The notes beneath the pieces were generated by a model. That model had not been told where the DNA came from, made no database searches, and was given only the letters and a program-made list of their open reading frames with translations. 64,000 nt of DNA from Chitinophaga pinensis (lineage in GTDB: Bacteria > Bacteroidota > Bacteroidia > Chitinophagales > Chitinophagaceae), in the NCBI GenBank assembly GCA_902167325.1, contig LR632930.1, forward strand, positions 1,302,001 through 1,366,000, given 5' to 3'. The translations under genes and the position numbers were made by a program. Below, in pieces: positions 43,644-52,315 of the stretch. The first letter of the stretch is position 1. The number at the start of each line of letters is the position of its first letter.

Positions 43644-44180
43644 ATGAAGAAGTATGTAATCATCGCTATTGTCGCGTTCACCGGGTTTTGCAGCGTGAAG
43701 GCCAATGCTCAGACCAAAATCGCCCATATCAACGCCCAGGCTTTGATCGAATCTATGACCGAGTATAAAAAAGCGCAGACCGATATCGAGTCTTATGCTG
43801 CTACACTTGAGAAAGAAAGCGGGGCGCTTGTTGCTGAATACAACAAGAAAATGAAGGATTTCGAGAATTCTCCGAAAGAAGAAAGCGACGCTATGAAAGC
43901 GGTGAAAGTGAAGGAGATTCAGGATATCCAGAAAAGACTGCAGGATTACGAACAGGTAGCCCGCGAAAAGATCGGTCAGAAACAAGGCGACCTCCTGAAG
44001 CCCGTTTACGATAAAGCCCGCAAAGCGATCGAAGATGTTGCTAAAGAAAAAGGTTACGGCTATGTGATCGACAACTCTGGTGGAACCCTGCTGGTTTCTC
44101 CTGCAGGAGACGACATTCTGGCCACTGTGAAGACTAAGCTGGGTATATCTGCCACAGCAGCTCCCGCAGCAGCTAAATAA
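43644..44180 (+). CDS. OmpH/Skp family periplasmic chaperone, second copy
   Basis: A 178-residue paralogue of the preceding protein. A signal peptide ends at ANAQ. The mature start TKIAHINAQALIESMTEYKKAQTDIE leads into a coiled coil rich in Lys/Glu. It ends with an Ala/Pro-rich tail (ATAAPAAAK). Tandem Skp copies are common in Bacteroidota; the divergence between them suggests different clients. A strong terminator closes the block. Confidence 0.9.
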   Translation: MKKYVIIAIVAFTGFCSVKANAQTKIAHINAQALIESMTEYKKAQTDIESYAATLEKESGALVAEYNKKMKDFENSPKEESDAMKAVKVKEIQDIQKRLQDYEQVAREKIGQKQGDLLKPVYDKARKAIEDVAKEKGYGYVIDNSGGTLLVSPAGDDILATVKTKLGISATAAPAAAK

Positions 44181-44201
44181 GCTTGAAAATCATTAATATA
44201 G

Positions 44202-44229
44202 GGGCCCGGATGCAAACCGGGCCCTTTTT
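44202..44229 (+). terminator. Terminator after the two Skp genes
   Basis: The 8-bp GGGCCCGG/CCGGGCCC stem has a 7-nt loop and is followed by TTTTTA. Confidence 0.92.
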
Positions 44230-44316
44230 ATTATCCTGATTATCAGGAATTTCCGGTCAGAGAAATATTCCATTGACTTTTTTCGGACTTTCCTTTTCAT
44301 TTTAAATTTTTTCACC

Positions 44317-44324
44317 TACCTTTG
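44317..44324 (+). promoter_or_regulatory. -7 element of the rpmH promoter
   Basis: TACCTTTG matches TAnnTTTG and lies 92 bp before rpmH. The long leader fits a ribosomal-protein transcript. Confidence 0.45.
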
Positions 44325-44416
44325 CCTTCCGTTTTAAACGGGGCTGATCACAGTCTGCCCGCCCGAAAAACGGATGGGTAACAAGTTTTGAGTTCAAGTA
44401 GAAAATATTAAAAACG

Positions 44417-44572
44417 ATGAAACGTACTTTTCAACCGCACAACAGACGCAGAAAGAGCGTACACGGTTTCAGAAAGAGAATGGAAACTGCCAACGGACGT
44501 AAAGTATTGGCATCCCGCAGAGCTAAAGGTCGTAAGAAGCTGACCGTATCTGACGAGCGCAAGCTGAAATAA
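44417..44572 (+). CDS. rpmH: 50S ribosomal protein L34
   Basis: A 51-residue, highly basic ribosomal protein. It starts [18 protein letters not shown] and has the canonical [22 protein letters not shown] segment. It is followed by rnpA and yidD, the usual bacterial order around the origin-proximal rpmH locus; dnaA itself is not in the window. Confidence 0.97.
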   Translation: MKRTFQPHNRRRKSVHGFRKRMETANGRKVLASRRAKGRKKLTVSDERKLK

Positions 44573-44589
44573 TTCCGTCATCAACTCAT

Positions 44590-44997
44590 ATTGCCATAAA
44601 AACTTATTCTTTTAACAGAGAAGAGAAGTTAAAGAGCAGGAAAATGATTGAAACGCTTTTTCGTGAAGGAAAAGCGTTTTCTATTTTCCCCTATCGTGTG
44701 ATCTTCATGCCTGCCAGCCTTACAACGGATAAATATCCGGTTCAGGCAGGCTTCAGCGTGTCGTCGCGTAAATTCCCCCATGCCGTAGACCGTAACCGCA
44801 TTAAGCGGCTCGGCCGGGAAGCCTACCGTCTCCAAAAACAGGGCCTCTACGATGCCCTCCTCACCAATTCCCGCCAGATGGCCGTGTTTTTTATCTATGT
44901 CGATAAAAAAATCCCCGAATTCACTTCCCTTCAGCCTAAATTTTCGGTAATTTTAGAGAAACTCGCCAGGGAAGCCGGTAGAAAAGAACAGCCATGA
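44590..44997 (+). CDS. rnpA: Ribonuclease P protein component, probable ATT start
   Basis: The protein subunit of RNase P, which helps the catalytic RNA mature tRNA 5' ends. The core has the RNR box [19 protein letters not shown]. From the first ATG (44644) the protein would be 117 residues and would lack the first helix. The same frame is open upstream and encodes [17 protein letters not shown], which is the expected conserved N-terminus. No ATG, GTG or TTG precedes that stretch in frame, but an ATT at 44590 does, giving 135 residues. I therefore place the start there. It overlaps yidD by 4 bp (ATGA). Confidence 0.8.
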   Translation: MAIKTYSFNREEKLKSRKMIETLFREGKAFSIFPYRVIFMPASLTTDKYPVQAGFSVSSRKFPHAVDRNRIKRLGREAYRLQKQGLYDALLTNSRQMAVFFIYVDKKIPEFTSLQPKFSVILEKLAREAGRKEQP

Positions 44998-45224
44998 AGC
45001 GATTGATGCAAATTTTGAGTATCCCGTTTATTTTACTGATTAAGATATACCAGTGGTGCATCAGCCCGCTGTTGGGAGCCAAATGCAGGTATACCCCGAC
45101 TTGCTCCCAGTATGGGCTCGAAGCATTGAAGAAACACGGCCTCTTTAAAGGAGGCTGGCTCGCTGCCAAAAGAATCCTGAGCTGTAACCCCTGGGGAGGC
45201 CACGGATACGATCCGGTTCCCTGA
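44994..45224 (+). CDS. yidD: Membrane protein insertion efficiency factor YidD
   Basis: A 76-residue protein with an N-terminal amphipathic or membrane-associated helix, then the invariant [26 protein letters not shown] and the late [16 protein letters not shown]. YidD aids insertion by YidC. The ATG overlaps the rnpA stop, so the two are translationally coupled. Confidence 0.95.
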   Translation: MKRLMQILSIPFILLIKIYQWCISPLLGAKCRYTPTCSQYGLEALKKHGLFKGGWLAAKRILSCNPWGGHGYDPVP

Positions 45225-45264
45225 CACGGCACACCTTTTCACTCATCCCGAAACACCGACAAGC

Positions 45265-46923
45265 ATGCGGAAATCCAGGAAAATAATTCTGTTCGCCCTG
45301 ATCGGCATCGCCTCTCTGGCCGTTGCATTCAGAAACAGTGACAAATACTTCCTCATCGCCAAAAACCTCGACATATTCGCTGCTTTCTACCGCGAACTGA
45401 ATACCTATTACGTCGAAGACCTCCCACCAGATAAACTCATCCAAACCGGTATCGAAGCCATGCTCGAAGAAACCGACCCTTATACCGACTTCGTTCCGGA
45501 AGAAGAGCTGGACGAGCTGCGGTTTATGGCAACCGGGAAATACGGCGGTGTAGGTGCCTCCATTTATACCGAAGGCGAATGGACATCCATCACGGATATC
45601 TACGAAGGCAGTCCCATGGATAAAGCAGGTATCAAAGCCGGTGATGTCATCGTTTCTCTGGATGGTAAAAGCGCCCGTAACATGGAGCAGGATGAAGTGA
45701 GCCGCTACCTTAAAGGAACAGCAGGTACCACCCTCGCCATCGTACTCCGCCATCCCATCAACAGCACCGAAAAAACATATAAGATCGTCAGGGAAGATAT
45801 TAATGTGAAACCCGTAAGCTACAGCGGAGTGATCCGTAAGAATGTTGGCTATATCAAAATGACCCAGTTCACGGAAGGCAGTGCCGAGCAGGTACAGCTG
45901 GCTTTCGAAAACCTCCGCAAACAAAACCCTTCGCTGGCAGGCGTAGTGCTTGACCTCCGCGGTAACCCCGGCGGACTCCTCGAAGAAGCAGTTTCCCTAT
46001 CCAATATCTTCATCGACAAAGGCAAGCTCATTGTAAGCACCCGCGGGAAAGTGAAGAGCTGGGACCGGGAGTATAAAACGAGTCTTTCCCCCCTCGATAA
46101 TCACATTCCCTTAGTTGTACTCACCAGCCGTTCTTCCGCCTCCGCTTCTGAGATTGTGGCAGGAGCCGTGCAGGACCTTGACCGGGGGCTTGTTGTAGGA
46201 CAGCGCTCTTATGGTAAAGGCCTTGTACAAACTACCCGGCCGCTTCCTTACAACGCCAAACTGAAAGTAACCACCGCACGATATTACACACCCAGCGGCC
46301 GCTGCATACAGGCGATCGATTATGCTCACAGGAATGAGGATGGAGAAGCGGATTATGTGCCGGACTCCCTCCGTAAATCATTTACCACCGCAGCGGGGAG
46401 ACCAGTAAAAGACGGTGGAGGAATTGAGCCGGATGCCCGGGTGGAAAGCACCATCCTCAGCCAGGTAGCCATCACCCTCCTTCGCAAGCAATTCATCTTC
46501 GACTATGCCACGAGATATTATTATGCCCATCCGCAAACACCCGCCGGCAACCAGGAGTTTGTGACCGACGAAGTGTTTGAAGAATTCCTGAAGTTCCTCG
46601 ATGGTAAGGATTACAGTTACAAAACCCGCAGCGAAGAAGCCCTCGACAATTTCCGGGCTACTGCCAGAAAAGAGAAATACTACGATGGACTGCAAAAGGA
46701 ATTTGACGCGCTGCAGGTTAAAATGAAACACGACAAAAAGCAGGACCTCCTGCGTAATAAATCAGAGATCCGCCAGTTGCTGGAAGAAGAGATCGCTAAC
46801 CGTTATTTTCCCCAGGCAGGGCGCATAGAGCGCTCACTGGTTTGGGATAAAGATGTGGAAGAGGCTGTGGGCCTTGTACAAAGCCCGCAGAAATACCAAC
46901 AGCTGCTGACCGGAAAGAACTAA
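45265..46923 (+). CDS. S41 family C-terminal processing protease
   Basis: A 552-residue serine protease of the CtpA/Prc family. A signal anchor covers residues 1-22. A PDZ domain lies at about 88-170 (GGVGASIYTEGEWTSITDIYEGSPMDKAGIKAGDVIVSLDGKSA). The S41 domain follows with the catalytic SRSSASASEIVAGA (Ser near residue 292) and Lys in RSYGKGLVQTTRPL (about residue 316). Such proteases trim exported proteins in the periplasm. The C-terminal 150 residues are helical. A perfect hairpin terminator follows. Confidence 0.9.
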   Translation: MRKSRKIILFALIGIASLAVAFRNSDKYFLIAKNLDIFAAFYRELNTYYVEDLPPDKLIQTGIEAMLEETDPYTDFVPEEELDELRFMATGKYGGVGASIYTEGEWTSITDIYEGSPMDKAGIKAGDVIVSLDGKSARNMEQDEVSRYLKGTAGTTLAIVLRHPINSTEKTYKIVREDINVKPVSYSGVIRKNVGYIKMTQFTEGSAEQVQLAFENLRKQNPSLAGVVLDLRGNPGGLLEEAVSLSNIFIDKGKLIVSTRGKVKSWDREYKTSLSPLDNHIPLVVLTSRSSASASEIVAGAVQDLDRGLVVGQRSYGKGLVQTTRPLPYNAKLKVTTARYYTPSGRCIQAIDYAHRNEDGEADYVPDSLRKSFTTAAGRPVKDGGGIEPDARVESTILSQVAITLLRKQFIFDYATRYYYAHPQTPAGNQEFVTDEVFEEFLKFLDGKDYSYKTRSEEALDNFRATARKEKYYDGLQKEFDALQVKMKHDKKQDLLRNKSEIRQLLEEEIANRYFPQAGRIERSLVWDKDVEEAVGLVQSPQKYQQLLTGKN

Positions 46924-46941
46924 ACGGCCACCGTTTATCAT

Positions 46942-46989
46942 AAAAACAATTTAGCCATGCACGATTTGTTGCATGGCTAAATTGTTTTT
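46942..46989 (+). terminator. Terminator with a 20-bp perfect stem after the S41 protease
   Basis: The two 20-base arms (46942-46961 and 46970-46989) are exact inverted repeats around an 8-nt loop and end in T5. The stem is unusually long and has A/T-rich flanks. Confidence 0.85.
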
Positions 46990-47025
46990 CGTTTTTTTAT
47001 GACAACGCAATTCAATCGTCCACAT

Positions 47026-47835
47026 ATGAGTAACCATCGCTATTTCGCAGCATTCCTGGCGATATTTTCCCTGGCAGCCTGTACCGCAGGTAAACATTCC
47101 CAATCCGCTAAAACAACATCCGTCAGTGTTTTAAGCTATAATATCCACCACGCCAATCCGCCATCTGTAGACGGGAAGATTGATATGGATGCGATAGCAC
47201 GGGTAATAGCAGCCGCCAATCCTGACCTGGTAGCCCTGCAGGAGATAGATGTGCATACTACACGCTCCGGCAGCAGTTTGCATCAGGCCGAAGATCTGGC
47301 GAAGCGCCTCGGGATGAAAGCTTTCTTCTCCAAAGGGATCGATTATGCCGGAGGGGAATATGGTATTGCCGTATTGTCTAAATACCCGGTACTGGAAACG
47401 AAGCGTTATCCCCTGACTACGCTGGCCGGCACTAATGGAGAGCCGCGCTCACTGGCTACCATGCTGGTGGAAATGCCCGGTGGCAGGAAGGTATTGATGG
47501 CCTGCACCCACCTCGATGCACAGCGGAACGATTCCAACCGCCTCGTACAAATGCGGGAAATGACGGAGATATTGTCGAAACAGCCATATCCGGTAATTGT
47601 GGCCGGAGATATGAACGCCTCCGCCGGAGGGCCTGTTATAGCGCAGCTGGACGCCCATTTCGAGCGCAGCTGTTCCGACTGTGCACCTACCATCCCGGTC
47701 ATTAATCCGCGCCGTTGTATCGATTTTATTGCCTTTACAAAAGGTAAGTTCAGCGTACGCAGCCATGAGGTGATCCCGGAAACGTATGCATCCGATCACC
47801 TGCCGGTTAAAGCAGTGCTGCAACTATCCTTTTAG
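47026..47835 (+). CDS. Endonuclease/exonuclease/phosphatase family lipoprotein
   Basis: A 269-residue exported protein with a lipobox (LAAC) after the signal peptide. The fold-specific motifs are SYNIHHANPP, DLVALQEIDVHT (metal Glu), CTHLDAQRNDSNR, AGDMNAS and YASDHLPVKA (catalytic His). Family members cleave phosphodiesters or phosphate esters in nucleic acids, lipids or inositol phosphates. An exported lipid-anchored member is more likely a phosphodiesterase for extracellular substrates. The ATG at 47026 begins the signal peptide; 46999 is also possible. Confidence 0.87.
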   Translation: MSNHRYFAAFLAIFSLAACTAGKHSQSAKTTSVSVLSYNIHHANPPSVDGKIDMDAIARVIAAANPDLVALQEIDVHTTRSGSSLHQAEDLAKRLGMKAFFSKGIDYAGGEYGIAVLSKYPVLETKRYPLTTLAGTNGEPRSLATMLVEMPGGRKVLMACTHLDAQRNDSNRLVQMREMTEILSKQPYPVIVAGDMNASAGGPVIAQLDAHFERSCSDCAPTIPVINPRRCIDFIAFTKGKFSVRSHEVIPETYASDHLPVKAVLQLSF

Positions 47836-47919
47836 TTGCAATTGTATTTGCAAAAATTATTAATTAATTTGACCAATCGCGAAACCACACGTACACGTAA
47901 AATCTATAAAAGTAAAAGC

Positions 47920-49308
47920 ATGAAGGAAATTAAAAAGAATGATTCCCGCCGCGGCTTCATCAGCAAGATGGCCATGGGAGTTGTGGGAGCTTCTCTGTTC
48001 CCGAATATCATCACCGCTGCCGATAAAAAGAGAAACCTGGAGCAACTGAAAAGGCAGAAAGATCATTACAGTGCCAACGATCAGATCCAGATCGCCCTTA
48101 TTGGTGCGGGTGGTATGGGAACGGCAGATACCAATACTGCTATCACCGTACCCGGCGTAAAGCTGGTTGCAGCCTGCGATCTGTACGACGGCCGCCTGGC
48201 TGATGCCAAGAAAAACTGGGGCAGCGACATTTATACTACCCGCGATTACCGTGAGATCCTGCAGCGTAAAGACATCGATGCAGTTATCATCGCTACTCCG
48301 GACAGCTGGCATAAAGACATTTCCGTGGCAGCCATGAACGCCGGTAAGAGCGTGTATTGCGAAAAACCCATGGTGCACGACGTAAGCGAAGGCGCTGCCG
48401 TTGTGGAGGCACAGAACCGTAATAAAGGCGTTGTATATGAAGTAGGCAGCCAGGGTGTTAGCTCACTCGGTAACGAAAAGGCCCGCCAGCTGTTGAAAGA
48501 CGGTGCAATTGGTGAACTGAACTATGCAGAAGGCTTCTGGGCACGTATGTCTCCCTTCGGAGCATGGCAGTACCCCATCCCGGCTGATGCTTCCCCCGCT
48601 ACTGTGGGTTGGGACGCTTTCCTCGCCAATAACAAGAAACGCGACTTCGATCCATTGCGCTTCTTCCGCTGGAGAAACTACCGCGATTACGGTACCGGTG
48701 TATCCGGAGACCTGTTCGTGCACCTTTTCAGCAGTCTTCACCTCGTAACCGGCTCTATCGGACCTGAGAAGATCATGGCTACCGGTGGCCTCCGTTACTG
48801 GAAAGACGGCCGTGAGGTTCCTGACGTAATGCTGGGTATGTTCGATTATCCGCAGACCGACATCCATCCCGCATTCAACCTGTCCCTCCGCGTTAACTTC
48901 GTAGACGGTACAGGTGGAACCAACTATCTCCGCATGGTAGGAAGCGAAGGTTCGATGACCGTTGAGTGGGATAAAGTGACCCTTTACCGCAACAAAGCAT
49001 ATGCTGCTACAGATGATCCATTGCTGCAAACTAAAAATGCACAGGCTAATGGCAAGCAGTATGTATACGAAAGGAAGCAAATGATGGACCCTGACAAGCT
49101 GATATACGAAGCAGAAGAAGGTTACAAAGGTGCTCACTTCGATCACTTCTACAACCTGTTCAACGCCATGCGTACCAAGGGTAAAGTGGCAGAGGACGCA
49201 CTGTTCGGTTTCCGTGCTGCAGCTCCCGCATTGCTGTGTAACGACAGCTATTTCCAGAATAAGATCATGCACTGGGATCCTAAAGCGCTCAAAGTGGTTA
49301 ACAAATAA
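47920..49308 (+). CDS. Gfo/Idh/MocA family oxidoreductase with Tat signal
   Basis: A 462-residue NAD(P)-dependent sugar oxidoreductase. The N-terminus carries a twin-arginine signal (DSRRGFISKMAMGVVGAS), so it is exported folded. The Rossmann motif is IALIGAGGMGTAD, and the YCEKPMVHD segment holds the conserved EKP lysine of the family. The C-terminal domain binds the substrate. The ATG at 47920 begins the signal; longer in-frame starts lack meaning. A DUF1080 lipoprotein follows 14 bp later. That pair occurs in gene clusters for 3-keto-glycosides, where an oxidoreductase makes the 3-keto sugar. The specific substrate is unknown. Confidence 0.9.
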   Translation: MKEIKKNDSRRGFISKMAMGVVGASLFPNIITAADKKRNLEQLKRQKDHYSANDQIQIALIGAGGMGTADTNTAITVPGVKLVAACDLYDGRLADAKKNWGSDIYTTRDYREILQRKDIDAVIIATPDSWHKDISVAAMNAGKSVYCEKPMVHDVSEGAAVVEAQNRNKGVVYEVGSQGVSSLGNEKARQLLKDGAIGELNYAEGFWARMSPFGAWQYPIPADASPATVGWDAFLANNKKRDFDPLRFFRWRNYRDYGTGVSGDLFVHLFSSLHLVTGSIGPEKIMATGGLRYWKDGREVPDVMLGMFDYPQTDIHPAFNLSLRVNFVDGTGGTNYLRMVGSEGSMTVEWDKVTLYRNKAYAATDDPLLQTKNAQANGKQYVYERKQMMDPDKLIYEAEEGYKGAHFDHFYNLFNAMRTKGKVAEDALFGFRAAAPALLCNDSYFQNKIMHWDPKALKVVNK

Positions 49309-49322
49309 AACGGCGTAATTGT

Positions 49323-50099
49323 ATGAAGAAGATGATGCTGCCAGTATTCGCGGCTGCTGCATTGGGACTGGCTTCCTGCGGGAATGCAGGTTCTGATGGT
49401 GAAAAGAAAGACTCCGTTACTGCCGGCAATGAAAATATTGCAGCGGCACCTGAAGTGATGAATGCATTGACCGAGGCAGAAACTGCCGCCGGATGGAAAC
49501 TGCTGTTTAACGGCAACGACCTGAACGGGTGGCGGATCTACAAAGGTAAAGACGGTAAAACCTGGAGCGCACTGGATGGTACGCTCCATTGTACCGGCAG
49601 CGCAACCGATAAAAGCGATATGCGCGGCGACCTTATTACCACCGATCAATACGAGCACTTTGAGCTGGTGGCAGACTGGAAGCTGGCGCCTCAGGGCAAC
49701 AGCGGCATCCTCTATCTCGTGACGGAAGAATTTGAAGCACCTTACATGAGCGGGCCGGAGTATCAGATCATTGACGACAACAATTTCCCGGAGAAGCTGG
49801 AAGACTGGCAGAAATCCGGTGCCAATTATGCTATGAACCCGCCCGCTAAACTGGCTGCAAAGCCAATTGGTGAGTGGAACCACACCCGTATTGTGGTGAA
49901 CAAGGGTAAAGTGGAGCATTGGCTGAATGGCGAGAAAGTGGTGGATACGCAAATGTGGACGCCAGAGTGGGAGAAAGCCAAAGCAACCGGCAAGTGGAAA
50001 GCATACAAGGGCTACGGAACTGCGAAGAAAGGCCATATATGCCTGCAGGACCACGGCAGTGAGATCTGGTTTAAGAATATGAAGATACGGCCACTGTAA
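49323..50099 (+). CDS. DUF1080 family (3-keto-disaccharide hydrolase) lipoprotein
   Basis: A 258-residue lipid-anchored protein: signal peptide, lipobox LASC (Cys19), then an acidic linker. The DUF1080/3-keto-disaccharide hydrolase domain covers about 58-256. It begins GWKLLFNGNDLNGW and contains FELVADWKLAPQGNSGILYLV, EYQIIDD and the concluding GHICLQDHGSEIWFKNMKIRPL. Family members use a lectin-like beta-sandwich, and some cleave 3-keto-disaccharides. It is placed directly after the Gfo/Idh/MocA gene, so the two probably act on one pathway at the cell surface or in the periplasm. Confidence 0.88.
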   Translation: MKKMMLPVFAAAALGLASCGNAGSDGEKKDSVTAGNENIAAAPEVMNALTEAETAAGWKLLFNGNDLNGWRIYKGKDGKTWSALDGTLHCTGSATDKSDMRGDLITTDQYEHFELVADWKLAPQGNSGILYLVTEEFEAPYMSGPEYQIIDDNNFPEKLEDWQKSGANYAMNPPAKLAAKPIGEWNHTRIVVNKGKVEHWLNGEKVVDTQMWTPEWEKAKATGKWKAYKGYGTAKKGHICLQDHGSEIWFKNMKIRPL

Positions 50100-50115
50100 G
50101 GATGGCTAACTAAAT

Positions 50116-50150
50116 AAAAAGCCGGTTGTCTGATGACAGCCGGCTTTTTT
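50116..50150. terminator. Bidirectional terminator between the DUF1080 gene and sod
   Basis: The AAAAAGCCGG-type stem pairs with CCGGCTTTTTTT around a short loop, with one G-T pair. A5 and T7 flank the stem. Confidence 0.88.
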
Positions 50151-50166
50151 TATGCGTAGGGTTCGC

Positions 50167-50763
50167 TTATTTGAAGCGTTTGCTAACAGCATCCCAGTTT
50201 ACCACGTTCCAGAAAGCAGCGAGGTATTCTGCGCGGCGGTTCTGGTATTTGAGGTAATAAGCGTGTTCCCACACGTCTACACCAAGGATGGGGGTGCCTT
50301 TTACTTCAGCAACGTCCATCAGGGGATTGTCCTGATTGGGAGTGGAAGTAATTTCAAGCTTACCGTCTTTCTGAATGAGCCATGCCCATCCGGAGCCGAA
50401 GCGGGAAACGCCTGCTGCATTGAATTTCTCTTTAAAAGCGTCGAAAGAGCCGAATGTGCTGTTAATAGCATCGGCCAGTGCGCCGGAGGGAGTGCCGCCA
50501 GCGTTGGGAGCGAGGGATACCCAGAAGAAAGAGTGGTTCCAGTGACCGCCACCGTTGTTACGAACGGCGGGGCTGATGCTGCCGGCAGCGGCAACCAGTT
50601 CTTCGAGGGATTTATTTTCGTTCTCAGTACCGGCGATAGCCTTGTTCAGATTGTCTACATAAGCCTGGTGGTGCTTACCGTGATGAATTTCCATCGTCAT
50701 CTTGTCGAAGTGCGGTTCCAGCGCATCGGAAGCATACGGTAATGCAGGAAGGGTAAAAGCCAT
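50167..50763 (-). CDS. sodA: Superoxide dismutase, Mn/Fe family
   Basis: A 198-residue cytosolic enzyme converting superoxide to peroxide and oxygen. Metal ligands are His27 (MEIHHGKHH), the His of [11 protein letters not shown], and Asp and His in [16 protein letters not shown] and the NQDNPL segment are more like Mn-type or cambialistic members than strict Fe-type. The frame continues upstream of 50763, but the ATG there gives the normal [10 protein letters not shown] start, and the mapped promoter sits between it and any earlier Met. It is divergent from the PAS-LuxR gene. Confidence 0.95.
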   Translation of the reverse strand: MAFTLPALPYASDALEPHFDKMTMEIHHGKHHQAYVDNLNKAIAGTENENKSLEELVAAAGSISPAVRNNGGGHWNHSFFWVSLAPNAGGTPSGALADAINSTFGSFDAFKEKFNAAGVSRFGSGWAWLIQKDGKLEITSTPNQDNPLMDVAEVKGTPILGVDVWEHAYYLKYQNRRAEYLAAFWNVVNWDAVSKRFK

Positions 50764-50807
50764 AATCCAATTTTTATGGGTGAAGAATTTATGATTCAAT
50801 TGAGCAT

Positions 50808-50839
50808 CAAATTTAAGCCCTGATTCCGGAATTGTCAAA
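50808..50839 (-). promoter_or_regulatory. Promoter of sod
   Basis: The minus strand has TTTG (50836-50839), a 20-nt spacer and TAAATTTG (50808-50815), a full match to the Bacteroidota promoter pattern. Initiation near 50801 leaves a leader of about 38 nt and supports the start at 50763. Confidence 0.65.
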
Positions 50840-51011
50840 CCCTTTATCGTTCCGCTTGTTATACCCGCTGAGACCATGCTGCGGAGGATTTGGATATATG
50901 GCTTTTTATTTTATATTTACATAAAGGTGTTATAACAATTGCGCAGCGAATTTTTATATTCGTATAGTATTCATCGTTAGTTTTCACTATTGTTTGTTTA
51001 AAACATTCATA

Positions 51012-51713
51012 ATGCAGGACATGGGCACAGAAAACCGCGATTCTCATGATGCACTGTTATCTGAGAATACGCAATTGAGGAGCCGGGTGGAGCATCTGGA
51101 GGCCATTATAGAAAAGGTACCGGCCATGCTGTATACGTCCAACAACTCAAAAAAGGCAGTGAATTGGTGTAACCTGCGGCTGACCGAAACCCTCGGATAC
51201 AGCCAGGAGGAGGTATTCACGCTTGGGACAGATTTCTTCCGGGAGGTAACCCATCCGGACGATTTGAGCATACTCGCCATCTCACAACAATCGTTTTCCG
51301 AACGTAAAAGTATGTTTGGCGGGGTCATGCGTGTGCGCCGTAAAGGCGACGGAGAGTGGTTTTGGGTAGTTGGATTAGGTGTACCGTTTACATTTGATCA
51401 ACATGGGAATGTGGTGGACGTAATATGCGTTTTCCTGGATTTTACCAATGCACTGGACACTGGTAACCAGATCACGGAAGCGCTGCGCGTAGTACTGCGC
51501 CGGCGTAATGAAGACGTACTTAACAAGCTGACTGCCCGTGAGAAAGACATCTTTATGCTGGCGGCCAGAGGCTTTAATAACAAGGAAATAGCGGAGCGGC
51601 TGAACCTGAGCAGGTACACCGTAGAGACCCACCGCAAAAATATCCGGCTGAAACTGAAAGTAAGAAATACCCCCGAACTGGTAGCCCTCGCCCGGCAAAT
51701 TGGCGTGCAATAA
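51012..51713 (+). CDS. PAS domain LuxR-type transcriptional regulator
   Basis: A 233-residue one-component regulator. A short coiled coil (about 14-35) precedes a PAS fold (about 35-145: NWCNLRLTETLGYSQEEVF, THPDDLS, RVRRKGDGEWFWVVGLG). The LuxR helix-turn-helix follows at about 170-230 (LTAREKDIFMLAARGFNNKEIAERLNLSRYTVETHRKNIRLKL). No cofactor-binding residue in the PAS is identifiable, so the signal is unknown. The frame is open to a TTG at 50994, but the ATG at 51012 is preferred. It is divergent from sod, and a palindromic module begins 96 bp after its stop, so it may bind there. Confidence 0.87.
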   Translation: MQDMGTENRDSHDALLSENTQLRSRVEHLEAIIEKVPAMLYTSNNSKKAVNWCNLRLTETLGYSQEEVFTLGTDFFREVTHPDDLSILAISQQSFSERKSMFGGVMRVRRKGDGEWFWVVGLGVPFTFDQHGNVVDVICVFLDFTNALDTGNQITEALRVVLRRRNEDVLNKLTAREKDIFMLAARGFNNKEIAERLNLSRYTVETHRKNIRLKLKVRNTPELVALARQIGVQ

Positions 51714-51808
51714 CCCTGACCCATACATGATTATCAACTTACATAGGTTCCTTTTCTAATTTATAAATTCGCTACAACGCAAGTGTGATCCGGGGTTGGA
51801 CTGGGAAA

Positions 51809-51860
51809 AATACCCAAGCTTGGGTATTTTCCGGCGTTACAAACTCCACTAATTTAGTAG
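51809..51860 (+). promoter_or_regulatory. Second copy of the two-palindrome regulatory module
   Basis: AATACCCAAGCTTGGGTATT at 51809-51828 is a perfect palindrome, extended by two more A/T pairs on each side. After 17 nt comes CCACTAATTTAGTAG (51846-51860). The order and spacing relative to the next gene (start 51922) match those before the AhpD-like gene at 22920-22991. No good TAnnTTTG follows at a set distance. Confidence 0.5.
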
Positions 51861-51921
51861 CCTGAAAAGAAAAGATACGGAGTTCATTTGGATAGTTTTT
51901 TGAGAGGTAATACTTATCGCT

Positions 51922-52131
51922 ATGATAACCGAAGAGAAGGCGTTTGATATCCTGGCCCTGGACAATACCGCCACCCCCGAGGAAATAATTGCCAGATATC
52001 AATCATTAAAGGACCAGTACAGGAAAATCAAAGAAGAGACAGCCGACCTGAAAACCCAGTTGGCATATCAGCTTAAGCAGATCGAACTGGATGACGTGTT
52101 CATATATTTCCGGAACAGTCAGAAAATATAA
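51922..52131 (+). CDS. Small J-domain-like coiled-coil protein
   Basis: A 69-residue polar protein that I do not recognise as a named family. Residues 5-35 (EKAFDILALDNTATPEEIIARYQSL) follow the J-domain pattern of helix I and helix II, but the HPD tripeptide is missing. The C-terminal half is a continuous charged helix (about 33-60). It could be a truncated J-like adaptor that cannot stimulate DnaK. It has its own regulatory region with two palindromes, which suggests a real regulated gene. Confidence 0.6.
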   Translation: MITEEKAFDILALDNTATPEEIIARYQSLKDQYRKIKEETADLKTQLAYQLKQIELDDVFIYFRNSQKI

Positions 52132-52315
52132 CATTGCATATATCTCGTGTACAACCGTAAAAACGGTTGTGCAGGATCATTCATTGTTTGTTAACATCCC
52201 CAAAGCCCTTGCACCCGGTCTTACATCCTATATAGTTTGAAAACCCAGCTTATGCAGCATTATGATGTTCCGGTAAAGGAATTTGATTACCTTCAGGCAT
52301 CAATTTCTTTATACT

